Source of the DNA: Reyranella sp.
GTDB lineage: Bacteria; Pseudomonadota; Alphaproteobacteria; Reyranellales; Reyranellaceae
Assembly: GCF_004297265.1 (NCBI RefSeq)
Contig: NZ_SCUT01000028.1
Coordinates: 114,969 to 178,968, forward strand
Direction of reading: 5' to 3'
Length of the DNA stretch: 64,000 nucleotides
A program made the position numbers and the translations under genes. Below, piece after piece: positions 8,565 through 16,036 of this stretch. Below the pieces are notes generated by a model. That model was given only the letters and a program-made list of their open reading frames with translations, was not told the origin of the DNA and did not search any database. Numbering within the stretch: the first letter of the stretch is position 1; each line of letters starts with the position of its first letter.

Positions 8565-9244
8565 AGCAACGGCAGCATCAGGATCAGCAGGGCGGCCGGG
8601 ACGAGCAGCGGCCAGGCCAGCACCGGCAGCAGGAGGCCGCCGATCACGGCGCCCACGAGGTAGCCCGTCCAGGTTAGCGCCAGCAGCCCGGTGTTGAGGG
8701 CCGAGGGCGGGGATATCGCGGCGCCACGCCACAGCCGGTCGACGGCGGCGTCGGCGGTGCGGGCCAGGGTGCTGGTGACGACGACGGTGCTGACCGAATG
8801 GCCTGCGAAGCTGGTGATCGTCGAGGCCTGCAGTCCCATCGCGAAAGCGACGATCATCACTGCATTTTCCTCCCCAATGGGCAGGAAGCCCACGATCGCG
8901 AGGAGCGCCGCTTCGAGCAGGATGCCCGCCGCGGGCCCCTTGAACAGGCGTACCATCGCGCGGGCCAGCATGGCGCCGGGGAAGAAGGCGACCAGCGGCG
9001 TGAGGTGGTTCCACGCGCCGAGATGGTTGCCCTTGGCGATGTCGATGCCGGCCAACACCGTGTTCCCGGTCATGTTGGCGGCGAACACGCCACCCATGGT
9101 GACGTAGCCCACGGCGTCGGCGATGCCGGCGACCAGGGTCAGGATGGTCGCCTGGGCGAGGGGACGGGCGCCGATCGCTACACCACGTCGTAGGTGATCT
9201 CGACCTCGGCCCCGAAACAGTGGCCCTGGCAGGTCAGGATCCAA
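8558..9244 (-). CDS. DUF1275 (YoaK-like) membrane protein
   Basis: 228 residues with about six hydrophobic segments. The signature ATILTLVAGIADAVGYVTMGG followed by VFAANMTGNTVLAG is typical of DUF1275; quoted here, the key blocks are GIADAVGY and NMTGNTV. The only ATG/GTG/TTG upstream of the conserved region is the ATG at 9244. The gene therefore overlaps the last 67 bases of the upstream reductase gene, which is unusually long but leaves no alternative start. Function is unknown; DUF1275 proteins are annotated as putative transporters. Confidence 0.8.
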   Translation of the reverse strand: MDPDLPGPLFRGRGRDHLRRGVAIGARPLAQATILTLVAGIADAVGYVTMGGVFAANMTGNTVLAGIDIAKGNHLGAWNHLTPLVAFFPGAMLARAMVRLFKGPAAGILLEAALLAIVGFLPIGEENAVMIVAFAMGLQASTITSFAGHSVSTVVVTSTLARTADAAVDRLWRGAAISPPSALNTGLLALTWTGYLVGAVIGGLLLPVLAWPLLVPAALLILMLPLLG

Positions 9245-10197
9245 TTGTTGGCGAGATCCTCCGGCGTATAGATGTCGTTCTTGGCCAGGATGACCTTGCC
9301 CTTGATGCGCTTGGCCGCGCAGGAGGCGCAGAAGCCTTCCTCGCAGGAGGAGAGCGGGTTGAGCCCGCCGGCGCGCGCCGCCTCCAGGATCGTCTGCCCC
9401 TTGGCATAGGCCACCTTGTGCACCTTGCCCTCGAAATGGATCGTGATCTCGCTCGGGATCACGTCGCCTTCCTCGCTGGGCTGGATCGGGATCGCGTCGT
9501 TGCCCGAGGCCTCGAACCGCTCGATGCGCACCTTGTCGTGCGGCATGCCGTGCTCGAACAGCGTCTCCTCGACCAGCTTCATGAACGGGCCGGGGCCGCA
9601 GAGATAGACGTCGCCCGCCTCGAACCCTTTCATGGCGGCGACGATCTCCTCGGGCTTGATGATGCCCTGCGTCGCGTCGAGGTGATGGACGATTTCCAGC
9701 CGGCCGGGATGCGCGGCCAGCAGCGCCTCGAACTCGGCGTCGAAGATCACCGATTGCTTGTCGCGGTTGGCATAGAACAGGCGGATGCGGCGCGGCCCCC
9801 TGAGGGCGCTCTTGATCAGGGACATCATCGGCGTGATGCCGCTGCCGCCGCCGAACAACAGCAGCGGGGCGTCGCCGTCGCCCAGCACGAAGCGGCCGGC
9901 GGGCGGCAGCACGTCCAGCATGCCGCCTTCGGTCAGCGAGTCGTGGAACCAGTTGGAGCCCCTGCCGCCGGCCACCCGCTTGATCGTCACCTTCGGCAAC
10001 CCGTCGGTCTCGGGCGCGCTGGACAGGGAGTAGCAGCGGTTGAAGGCGCCGTCGGCATGGGGAACGCGGAAGGTCAGGAACTGGCCGGCGCGGTAGCGGT
10101 ACTTTTCCGCCAAGTCGGGCGGAATCTCTAGGACGAAGGAGCGGGCGTCCGGCGTTTCCTGGATGATCTTGGCGATGCGCAGCTGATTGTAGGACAT
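9178..10197 (-). CDS. FAD/2Fe-2S oxidoreductase (PaaE/KshB/Hmp-like electron-transfer protein)
   Basis: 339 residues. The FAD-binding barrel has RCYSLSS (~58-64), followed by an NAD-binding domain with LLFGGGSGITPMMSL and VYLCGPGPFM. A C-terminal plant-type ferredoxin domain carries the cluster ligands C-x4-C-x2-C (SCEEGFCASC) and a later Cys in LTCQGHCFG. This is the architecture of class IA-like reductases that feed diiron or Rieske oxygenases. It lies between two diiron ferritin-like genes, divergent from the second, so serving as their NAD(P)H:electron donor is the natural inference. The ATG at 10197 is used; a TTG lies directly before it. Confidence 0.9.
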   Translation of the reverse strand: MSYNQLRIAKIIQETPDARSFVLEIPPDLAEKYRYRAGQFLTFRVPHADGAFNRCYSLSSAPETDGLPKVTIKRVAGGRGSNWFHDSLTEGGMLDVLPPAGRFVLGDGDAPLLLFGGGSGITPMMSLIKSALRGPRRIRLFYANRDKQSVIFDAEFEALLAAHPGRLEIVHHLDATQGIIKPEEIVAAMKGFEAGDVYLCGPGPFMKLVEETLFEHGMPHDKVRIERFEASGNDAIPIQPSEEGDVIPSEITIHFEGKVHKVAYAKGQTILEAARAGGLNPLSSCEEGFCASCAAKRIKGKVILAKNDIYTPEDLANNWILTCQGHCFGAEVEITYDVV

Positions 10198-10239
10198 CAA
10201 AAACTCGTCTTCAGATGCCCGATTTCCGGGCGGACTCTC

Positions 10240-10256
10240 CTAGCAGACTGTGCTAG
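10240..10256. promoter_or_regulatory. Inverted repeat in the reductase/diiron-2 divergent promoter region
   Basis: CTAGCA and TGCTAG separated by five bases, centred 50 bases before the reductase start and 95 bases before the second ferritin-like gene. It could be an operator acting on both divergent promoters. It has no counterpart before the first ferritin-like gene. Confidence 0.3.
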
Positions 10257-10271
10257 CGTCCGCCGAGAAAA

Positions 10272-10294
10272 ATGAGCGGAGCGTCATTGTTCCG
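10272..10294 (+). promoter_or_regulatory. Upstream element shared by both diiron-protein genes (copy 2)
   Basis: Starts ATGAGCGGAGCGTCAT and ends GTTCCG; see the copy at 7358. It lies 48 bases before the second ferritin-like start (38 in copy 1). In this copy the right half can also fold with downstream bases (GGAGCGTC at 10278 with GACGCTCC at 10293), which copy 1 cannot do, so a DNA-binding site is the simpler reading. Confidence 0.45.
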
Positions 10295-10342
10295 ACGCTC
10301 CATAGGGATGGGACAAGGTTCAGGGCCAGGAGGCAAGAGCCG

Positions 10343-11410
10343 ATGACAACGCAAAAAATTTATCAGCTGCCGGTCGAGATCACGAACTGGAAGTTCGATG
10401 GCGCGACCGAGATCGCCTTCAACTGGGAATACGAGGACGGGTCCGCCGACCTGCTGAACCTTTACGAGAAGGGCAAGCAGCAGCAGTGGGACACCAGCAC
10501 CCGTATCGACTGGACCCAGGAGCTGTTCGAAGGCAACCCGATGGGCATGGCCGACGAGACGATCCCGATCTACGGCTCGCCCTTCTGGGACAAGATGACA
10601 GACAAGGAGAAGGACTGGCTGCGCTTCAACCTGCAGTGCCATTCCATCTGCCAGTTCATGCATGGCGAGCAGGGCGCGCTGATCGCCACCGCCAAGATCG
10701 TCAACACCGTGCCGGACATGAACGCGAAGTTCTATGCCGCGACGCAGGTGATGGACGAGGCCCGTCACGTCGAGAGCTACAAGCGTCTGATCCACGAGAA
10801 GTTCAAGGCGGCCTATCCGATCACGGATTCGCTCAAGAACCTGCTTGAGCAGACGCTGACCGACCGTCGCTGGGACATGACCTATCTCGGCATGCAGGTG
10901 CTGATCGAAGGCCTGGCGCTCGCCGCCTTCCAGCGCATCCGCGACACCGCCAAGAACAACCTGGCCGGCGCCGTGAACGCCTACGTCATGCAGGACGAGG
11001 CGCGGCACGTCACCTTTGGCCGCATGGCGCTGCGCGAATACTATCCGCACATCTCCGATGCCGAGCGCGCCGAGCGCGAGGAGTTCGTCGTCGAGGCGCT
11101 GTACTTCATGCGCGACCGCTTCAACCAGGGCGAGGTCTGGGCGCGGTCCGGCCTGCCGGTGAAGGAGATGCTGGAGCACGCCTACCACTCGGGCGCCATG
11201 CAGTCGTTCCGCACCCGCCTCTTCACCCGCATCGTGCCGATCCTCAAGGAGATCGGCCTGTTCGGGCCGAAGGTGCAGAAGGCGCTGGGCGAGATGGGCG
11301 TGCTGGGCTACGCCGAGGTCGACGTCGAGAAGCTGATCGCCAACGACCTCAAGGTCGCCGAGGACTTCGACGCCAAGAAGTTCGTGAACGCCCAGATCGC
11401 CGCCGAGTAG
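10343..11410 (+). CDS. Ferritin-like diiron protein, putative oxygenase/oxidase (paralog 2)
   Basis: 355 residues, collinear without gaps with the protein at 7419 (~73% identical). All six metal ligands are kept: Glu109, Glu139/His142, Glu189 and Glu219/His222. The central 100-270 region is nearly invariant between the two. Differences cluster at 60-100, 160-170 and the C-terminal quarter (271-355), where substrate or partner specificity might differ. The ATG at 10343 follows a CCAGGAGG ribosome site and matches the start of paralog 1 (MTTQ). The upstream in-frame extension has no counterpart in paralog 1. Divergent from the reductase gene. Confidence 0.85.
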   Translation: MTTQKIYQLPVEITNWKFDGATEIAFNWEYEDGSADLLNLYEKGKQQQWDTSTRIDWTQELFEGNPMGMADETIPIYGSPFWDKMTDKEKDWLRFNLQCHSICQFMHGEQGALIATAKIVNTVPDMNAKFYAATQVMDEARHVESYKRLIHEKFKAAYPITDSLKNLLEQTLTDRRWDMTYLGMQVLIEGLALAAFQRIRDTAKNNLAGAVNAYVMQDEARHVTFGRMALREYYPHISDAERAEREEFVVEALYFMRDRFNQGEVWARSGLPVKEMLEHAYHSGAMQSFRTRLFTRIVPILKEIGLFGPKVQKALGEMGVLGYAEVDVEKLIANDLKVAEDFDAKKFVNAQIAAE

Positions 11411-11434
11411 CGCAGCAATCGCAGCTGGAATCGG

Positions 11435-11460
11435 AAAAGGGGGCCGCGAGGCCCCCTTTT
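11435..11460 (+). terminator. Rho-independent terminator of the diiron-2 gene
   Basis: An 11-bp perfect stem, AAAAGGGGGCC and GGCCCCCTTTT, around a GCGA loop, 24 bases after the stop codon. The stem ends in a T-run, so it can act in both directions. Confidence 0.8.
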
Positions 11461-11467
11461 CATATCT

Positions 11468-11555
11468 GTCGTCCTGGGCGATAGCGAAGGACCTCACGCC
11501 CGCGAGGGAGTCCGCCGGTCGCTCGGCAAGGTCCTTCGCTATCGCTCAGGACGAC
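11468..11555. repeat. Long palindromic intergenic element (class A)
   Basis: Two 27-base arms (11468-11494 and 11529-11555) are inverted copies with one mismatch. The inner ends read GATAGCGAAGGACCT and AGGTCCTTCGCTATC. The element fills the gap between the convergent diiron-2 and hypothetical genes. It resembles the element at 21502 (inner arms GTAGTGGAGAGACCTT) and looks like a member of the dispersed REP/BIME-like intergenic repeats of alphaproteobacteria. Confidence 0.6.
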
Positions 11556-11559
11556 GCGG

Positions 11560-12219
11560 TTATTGGCACGCCTCGATGCGCGGCGGCGCGCCGAGCACGG
11601 TCGCGACCTTCGAGATGTCGAGGCAGCGCGTGCCGATCCAGGCCCTGGTCTGCACGAAGATCGCGAAGCGCGCGAAGGTGTCGGCCTGTTCGGCGGGGGT
11701 CGGTCGCTTGCGCGCCAGCAGCCAGCTGAGCGCGTAGATGTTGCCGGTCGCGAAGTCGGCCGACGGGATGTCTGGGTCTTTCGCCCAGAGAGCGACATTC
11801 TTCCTGGCCGCGCCCGTCGGATCGGCGAGGCCGCCGAGCCAGCTGCTGGCGTTCGCGGCCAGCGCATAGGAGCCGCCGTTCTGGGCGATCAGCGCCTTCA
11901 CTTCTCCGGCCGCAGCGACATAGCCCTGGCCCTCGACCGTGCTGCCGGCGCAGCCCAGGCGACAGAGCGCCACGAACATCAGGTATTCGGCGAGGATGAT
12001 CTCGACGTTGCCGTTGTTGTGCCGGCGCCAGGCGCGCGCGAGGTTCCACCCCTGGGTCAGCTCCGCCCCGGTCCAGGGTTTGGCGGCGAGGGGCGTGTCG
12101 CGTTCCAGCTCGCCGATCACCGCCTGCGCCGCGGCCTGCCATTCGGCGGGGATCTGGGCCGCCGCCGGTGTGGCGGTGCCCAGCAGGATCAGCAGCAGGA
12201 TCGCGCGGAGTTGTCTCAT
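11560..12219 (-). CDS. Hypothetical secreted protein
   Basis: 219 residues with a Sec signal peptide (RAILLLILLGTATPAAA, cleavage near AQ-IP). The mature part is mostly helical in appearance, has four Cys (two close together in CRLGC, and two near the end in RCLDI and EACQ) and could be disulfide-bonded in the periplasm. The region resembles the DUF6683-like helical bundle proteins only vaguely and I do not recognise a family. It ends 5 bases from the palindromic element at 11468 and is 12 bases downstream of the next gene, so the two probably share a transcript. Confidence 0.6.
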   Translation of the reverse strand: MRQLRAILLLILLGTATPAAAQIPAEWQAAAQAVIGELERDTPLAAKPWTGAELTQGWNLARAWRRHNNGNVEIILAEYLMFVALCRLGCAGSTVEGQGYVAAAGEVKALIAQNGGSYALAANASSWLGGLADPTGAARKNVALWAKDPDIPSADFATGNIYALSWLLARKRPTPAEQADTFARFAIFVQTRAWIGTRCLDISKVATVLGAPPRIEACQ

Positions 12220-12231
12220 GGCGGGCTCCCT

Positions 12232-12897
12232 TCAGTATTTGCGGGCCGTCTTGCGGTCGCGGCTTTCGTACTGGACGAGGTCGTCGGCCCTGAGCACGGT
12301 GGCGTCGGGCGCCATCAGCCACCGCTTCTGCGTCGGCCTGATGAGCGGATAGTGGCGCGCATCGTCGAGCGCGGCGCCGACTTCCCAGCAATCCTCCTCG
12401 TTGGTGATCCAGGTGTCGGGCGCGAAGCGGCGCAGGTCGATCGAGGTCGAATAGGTGCGCAGGGTCTTGCGGCCCTTGTTGAAGTATTCGTGGAAGTAGG
12501 ACATCGCCAGTTCGCGCAGGCTCCGATAGACCGGGTCGCGCCAGCGCAGCCAGACATGATTGCTCTTGGAGATCGCGCCCCAGCAGCCGTCGCGGCGGAA
12601 CAGGGTGACGACGTGATCGGCATCCTCGCGCGTGGCCGTCAGGTCCATGACCAGGGGAGGCTCGCCCTGCAGCCACAGGGCGCAGGCCGCGACGAACGCC
12701 GCCTCGAGGCAATGGGCCTCGCGATGGCGCAGCACGCCGCGCACGGAACGCAGGCTGTCGCCGTCCGGCTCGAAATTGGCCGGGAGGGCGGAGACGTATT
12801 CCTGCACGCGCTGTGGCGTGCGGAGCGACGCGAGGAGGCGTCCTTCCGCAGCGGTGAGGCCGAGTTCTTCCGGTGTGGGACGTTTGCGTCTGCGCAT
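12232..12897 (-). CDS. Hypothetical protein with transglutaminase-like catalytic pattern
   Basis: 221 residues, no signal peptide. The segment [17 protein letters not shown] contains a Cys at a helix start. It is followed ~28 residues later by DADHVVTLF (His on a strand) and later by an Asp in RDPVYRSL. This Cys-His-Asp order is that of transglutaminase-like/papain-fold proteins. The match rests on pattern only. The ATG at 12897 ([14 protein letters not shown]) is chosen; the upstream in-frame stretch runs into the tRNA-Ala gene. Nothing else in the context points to a role. Confidence 0.6.
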   Translation of the reverse strand: MRRRKRPTPEELGLTAAEGRLLASLRTPQRVQEYVSALPANFEPDGDSLRSVRGVLRHREAHCLEAAFVAACALWLQGEPPLVMDLTATREDADHVVTLFRRDGCWGAISKSNHVWLRWRDPVYRSLRELAMSYFHEYFNKGRKTLRTYSTSIDLRRFAPDTWITNEEDCWEVGAALDDARHYPLIRPTQKRWLMAPDATVLRADDLVQYESRDRKTARKY

Positions 12898-12975
12898 CGA
12901 GTGCAATAGTGCCGTGATGCGCCGGGACAGGCCAGTGAATGAGGCCGGATGCAAACGGCCGAGGGTCGGGGTGGT

Positions 12976-13051
12976 TGGTGGAGCTGAGGGGGATCGAACC
13001 CCTGACCTCCTCATTGCGAACGAGGCGCTCTCCCAGCTGAGCTACAGCCCC
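12976..13051 (-). tRNA. tRNA-Ala (anticodon CGC)
   Basis: 76 bases including an encoded CCA. The 7-bp acceptor has the G3-U70 pair that identifies alanine tRNAs. The anticodon stem CCTCG/TGAGG encloses loop TTCGCAA, giving anticodon CGC. The T-arm GGGGTTCGATCCCC is perfect. Confidence 0.97.
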
Positions 13052-13073
13052 CTCCGACCCTTGGAGAACCGCG

Positions 13074-13102
13074 CGGATAATGGTTACCGGGCCCCCTGTC
13101 AA
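13074..13102 (-). promoter_or_regulatory. Sigma-70 promoter of tRNA-Ala
   Basis: Read leftwards: -35 TTGACA (13097-13102), 17-base spacer, -10 TATCCG (13074-13079). It puts the start of transcription about 15 bases before the mature 5' end. Confidence 0.6.
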
Positions 13103-13154
13103 GCAAACCGGCCTGTGATAGCGTCCGGTCCCCGTTTTCATCGAGAGGTAGACC

Positions 13155-13547
13155 GTGGCCCACGCCAAGAAGATCGTCCAGACGGACGCCGCCCCCAAGG
13201 CCCTCGGCCCCTATTCGCAGGCGGTCGTGGCCAATGGCCTGGTGTTTTGTGCGGGGCAAATCCCGCTCGATCCCGCGACCGGCGAGATCGTCGAGGGCGG
13301 CATCGCCGAGCAGACGCACCAGGTGCTGAAGAACCTGCGCGCGGTACTGAAGGCGGCGGGCAGCGACCTCGGCCATGCGGTCAAGACCACTGTGTTCCTG
13401 AAGAGCATGGACAGCTTCGCCGCCATGAACGAGGTGTATGGCCTGCCCGAATATTTCGGCAGCGCGACGCCCGCGCGCTCGACCGTGGAAGTCGCCCGGC
13501 TGCCGCGCGACGTCATGGTCGAGATCGAAGTCGTTGCCCTCGCCTGA
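13155..13547 (+). CDS. ridA: RidA family 2-iminobutanoate/2-iminopropanoate deaminase
   Basis: 130 residues, the standard length. Hallmarks are the start [16 protein letters not shown], the [13 protein letters not shown] block, [11 protein letters not shown], and the catalytic Arg in [13 protein letters not shown] with Glu in MVEIEVVAL. It hydrolyses reactive enamines/imines made by PLP enzymes. The start is GTG at 13155 with GAGAGG seven bases before it. It begins a rightward run through folD. Confidence 0.93.
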   Translation: MAHAKKIVQTDAAPKALGPYSQAVVANGLVFCAGQIPLDPATGEIVEGGIAEQTHQVLKNLRAVLKAAGSDLGHAVKTTVFLKSMDSFAAMNEVYGLPEYFGSATPARSTVEVARLPRDVMVEIEVVALA

Positions 13548-13551
13548 CGTC

Positions 13552-13791
13552 ATGGCCAGCCTGGTGACATGGGTGCTGGCCCTGGGCTCCCTCACGGTGG
13601 CCCTGATGCTGGTCAGCTACGTGCTGATGTCCCTGATCCTCATCATCCCGACCTGGCGCATCTGCACGCGGGCCGGTTTCTCCGGGGCGCTGTCGCTCTT
13701 CCATCTGGTGCCGTTCATCGGCTCGTTCATCGTCATGGGCATGCTGGCCTTCAGCACCTGGCCCACCGGCGAAGCGTCCCCGAGGCGCTAG
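13552..13791 (+). CDS. Small two-TM membrane protein
   Basis: 79 residues with two hydrophobic segments (about 5-31 and 47-66) joined by [13 protein letters not shown]. The ATG at 13552 lies four bases after the ridA stop, so the genes are coupled. The pattern W-RI-x-x-x-AG-x-x-G...AF-x-x-WP is repeated in the N-terminal half of the next protein, suggesting that the two arose by duplication. Function unknown. Confidence 0.65.
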   Translation: MASLVTWVLALGSLTVALMLVSYVLMSLILIIPTWRICTRAGFSGALSLFHLVPFIGSFIVMGMLAFSTWPTGEASPRR

Positions 13792-13794
13792 CCG

Positions 13795-14442
13795 ATGGGC
13801 GTGGAAATCGCGGCCCTGACGAGCCTCTTCGGCCTGACCGGTGCCTTCGCACTGGTCGGCACCGTGCTGGCGGCGTGGATGGCCTGGCGCATCGTGGAAA
13901 AGGCAGGTCTGCCGGGATGGGCAGGCCTCGGCGCCATCCTGCTCACCTTGACCGCCGTGGGCACGATCGTGCCGCTGATCCTGCTCTGGGTCTTCGCCTT
14001 CATGCGCTGGCCGCGCGATGAGGCGGACTCCGCCGGCTCGTTCGGCTTCGCGCCCTCGCGCGGCGGCGCTCCGACGACGGGACCCGTCGCCCTGTCGGGT
14101 CCGCCGGTGGCGCTGCCCGATGCGCGCGGCTGGCGGCTTTCCGGCAGGCTCGGCAATGGCGGCACGGTCTCGCTCGCCGTCGCCGGCACCGCCGGCACCT
14201 ATGCGCTGACGGGCGCCGATACCGGAGCGCCGACCGATCTCAGCGTGCCCGATCCGTCGGTCGGCCAGCCCCATGCCAGGCTCATGCTCTCGGGCAACCG
14301 TCTCGGCCTCGAGGATCTCGGAAGCCCGGGCGGGACCTTCCTCGACGGCGCCCGGCTGCTGCCCGAGCACGGACCGCGCGACATCAGCGCGGTGCGCTCG
14401 ATCCGGCTGGGCAGCGTGGAACTCAGCCTGACGCGGGCCTGA
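13795..14442 (+). CDS. Membrane protein with C-terminal FHA domain
   Basis: 215 residues. Two TM segments (~5-30, ~45-68) end in VFAFMRWP, like the preceding small protein. A Gly/Pro/Ala linker follows to ~105. The C-terminal part has the FHA motif order: DPSVGQPHARLML (Ser-x-x-His core), LGLEDLGSPGGTFLDGARL (Asn/Gly turn) and a final strand SIRLGSVELSL. FHA domains bind phosphothreonine peptides, so it may anchor a Ser/Thr-kinase-controlled interaction at the inner membrane. No kinase gene is nearby. It starts four bases after the small protein's stop. Confidence 0.75.
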   Translation: MGVEIAALTSLFGLTGAFALVGTVLAAWMAWRIVEKAGLPGWAGLGAILLTLTAVGTIVPLILLWVFAFMRWPRDEADSAGSFGFAPSRGGAPTTGPVALSGPPVALPDARGWRLSGRLGNGGTVSLAVAGTAGTYALTGADTGAPTDLSVPDPSVGQPHARLMLSGNRLGLEDLGSPGGTFLDGARLLPEHGPRDISAVRSIRLGSVELSLTRA

Positions 14443-14520
14443 ATGGGCTTGTGATCGGCAAGGCCCGCCGAGTAGGGTGCCGCGGCCGGCGGTTGGCCGG
14501 CCTCAAGGCGCGGGGGCCCG

Positions 14521-14814
14521 ATGCTGTCGTTGGCGGTGCTGATCGACAAGGTGATCGACATCTACACCTGGATCGTGATCGCGAGCGCGATCATGAGCTG
14601 GCTGGTCGCGTTCGGCGTGGTGAATGTCCGCAATCAGTTCATCCGCGTCGTGGTCGACCTGCTCTTCAGGTTGACCGAGCCGGTCCTACGCCCGATCCGC
14701 CGCGTGCTGCCGAACCTGGGCGGCGTTGATATCTCGCCCGTCATCCTCCTGCTCGGCCTGTTCTTCATCCGCAGCCTGCTGTGGGAGTATGTCTGGCCGG
14801 CCTTCGTGCGCTGA
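14521..14814 (+). CDS. YggT family membrane protein
   Basis: 97 residues, a single YggT unit: a TM helix (LIDKVIDIYTWIVIASAIMSW shortened to its core IYTWIVIASAIMSWL), the conserved turn RVVVDLLFRLTEPVLRPIRR, then VDISPVILLLGLFFI. The family is linked to osmotic/envelope functions. The usual alphaproteobacterial neighbour DUF167 follows directly, supporting the call. Confidence 0.9.
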   Translation: MLSLAVLIDKVIDIYTWIVIASAIMSWLVAFGVVNVRNQFIRVVVDLLFRLTEPVLRPIRRVLPNLGGVDISPVILLLGLFFIRSLLWEYVWPAFVR

Positions 14815-15134
14815 GCGCTCCCCCGACCGATCCCATTTTCCTGCGCCGGAACCCCGGCGGCGTGACCATCCAGCTGCGCGTGCAGCCGCGGGCGCGCCGC
14901 ACGGCGCTCGAGCGCACGCCCGAAGGCGCGCTCAGGGCCGCGGTGACGGTGGCTCCCGAGGATGGCAAGGCCAATGCGGCCGTCGTCGCCCTGCTGGCAG
15001 ACGCTTGGCGCGTGCCGAAATCGACCATAGAAATCGTGCGCGGCGGAACGGCACGGGAGAAGACGCTCAGCGTCGCGGGCGAGCCCGATGCGCTCGCCAG
15101 ACGGATTGCCGAATGGATGGACAAGAATGGCTGA
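14781..15134 (+). CDS. DUF167 (YggU) family protein
   Basis: 117 residues if it starts at GTG 14781 inside the yggT 3' end (34-base overlap). A later start near 14811 (CTG) or the GTG before TIQLRVQP would give ~90-107 residues, so the start is unsure. The core [18 protein letters not shown], then [21 protein letters not shown] and [10 protein letters not shown], is a full DUF167 domain. The last codons overlap the folD start by eight bases. Confidence 0.85.
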   Translation: MGVCLAGLRALSAPPTDPIFLRRNPGGVTIQLRVQPRARRTALERTPEGALRAAVTVAPEDGKANAAVVALLADAWRVPKSTIEIVRGGTAREKTLSVAGEPDALARRIAEWMDKNG

Positions 15135-16029
15135 TGCAAAACTGATCGACGGAAAAGCCTTCGCGGGCGGCCTGCGCCAGAAGGTGGGCGCCGGGGTTGC
15201 CGATTTCGTCGCCAAGGGTGGGCCGAAGCCCGGCCTCGCCACGGTGCTTGTCGGCGCCGATCCGGCCAGCCAGGTCTATGTCCGCAGCAAGGGCAGGCTC
15301 GCGGTCGAGCTCGGCATGGCGAGCTTCGACCATCAGCTGCCCGAGGACACGACCCAGGCCGAGCTGCTGGAGCTGATCGGGCGCCTCAACGCCGATCCCT
15401 CGGTGAACGGTATCCTGGTCCAGCTGCCGCTGCCCAAACATCTCGACACGGCGCAGGTCCTGATCGCCATCGATCCGGCCAAGGATGTCGACGGCTTCCA
15501 CCCGGTGAATGTCGGCCGCCTCGGCTCGATCGCGCCCGGCGCACCGCTCGACTTTCCGGTGCCCTGCACTCCGCTCGGTGTCTCGATGCTGCTGCAGGAT
15601 GCGCTGGGCTCGCTGTCCGGCCTCAATGCGGTGATCGTCGGCCGGTCCAACCTCGTGGGCCGCCCCGTGGCGCAACTCCTGCTGCGCGCCGATTGCACGG
15701 TGACCATCACCCATTCGCGCACGCGCGACCTCCCCGGCATCTGCCGTCAGGCCGATATCCTGGTCGTCGCGATCGGCAAGACCGAGTTCGTGAAGGGCGA
15801 CTGGATCAAGCCGGGCGCCGCGGTGATCGACGTCGGCATCAATCGCATCCCGACGCCGGAGGGCAAGAGCCGGCTGGTCGGCGACGTGGCCTTCGCCGAG
15901 GCGCAGAAGGTGGCGGGATACATCACGCCGGTGCCGGGCGGCGTCGGCCCCATGACCGTGGCCTGCCTCATGTTCAACACGTTCCAGGCTGCACGTCACA
16001 AGGCCGGATTGGCGATGACGGCCGCCTGA
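15127..16029 (+). CDS. folD: Bifunctional methylenetetrahydrofolate dehydrogenase/cyclohydrolase
   Basis: 300 residues from ATG 15127. Blocks include [20 protein letters not shown] (Tyr and Lys of the cyclohydrolase site), [26 protein letters not shown], the NADP loop [17 protein letters not shown] and [13 protein letters not shown]. It interconverts methylene-, methenyl- and formyl-tetrahydrofolate in one-carbon metabolism. The start overlaps the DUF167 stop; the stop is 7 bases from a convergent gene with no hairpin between. Confidence 0.96.
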   Translation: MADAKLIDGKAFAGGLRQKVGAGVADFVAKGGPKPGLATVLVGADPASQVYVRSKGRLAVELGMASFDHQLPEDTTQAELLELIGRLNADPSVNGILVQLPLPKHLDTAQVLIAIDPAKDVDGFHPVNVGRLGSIAPGAPLDFPVPCTPLGVSMLLQDALGSLSGLNAVIVGRSNLVGRPVAQLLLRADCTVTITHSRTRDLPGICRQADILVVAIGKTEFVKGDWIKPGAAVIDVGINRIPTPEGKSRLVGDVAFAEAQKVAGYITPVPGGVGPMTVACLMFNTFQAARHKAGLAMTAA

Positions 16030-16036
16030 GCGGCGT

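Noticed and set aside
10250..10342. 31-residue N-terminal extension of the second ferritin-like protein
   Set aside because: Paralog 1 lacks it, it contains the shared regulatory element, and a good ribosome site precedes ATG 10343.
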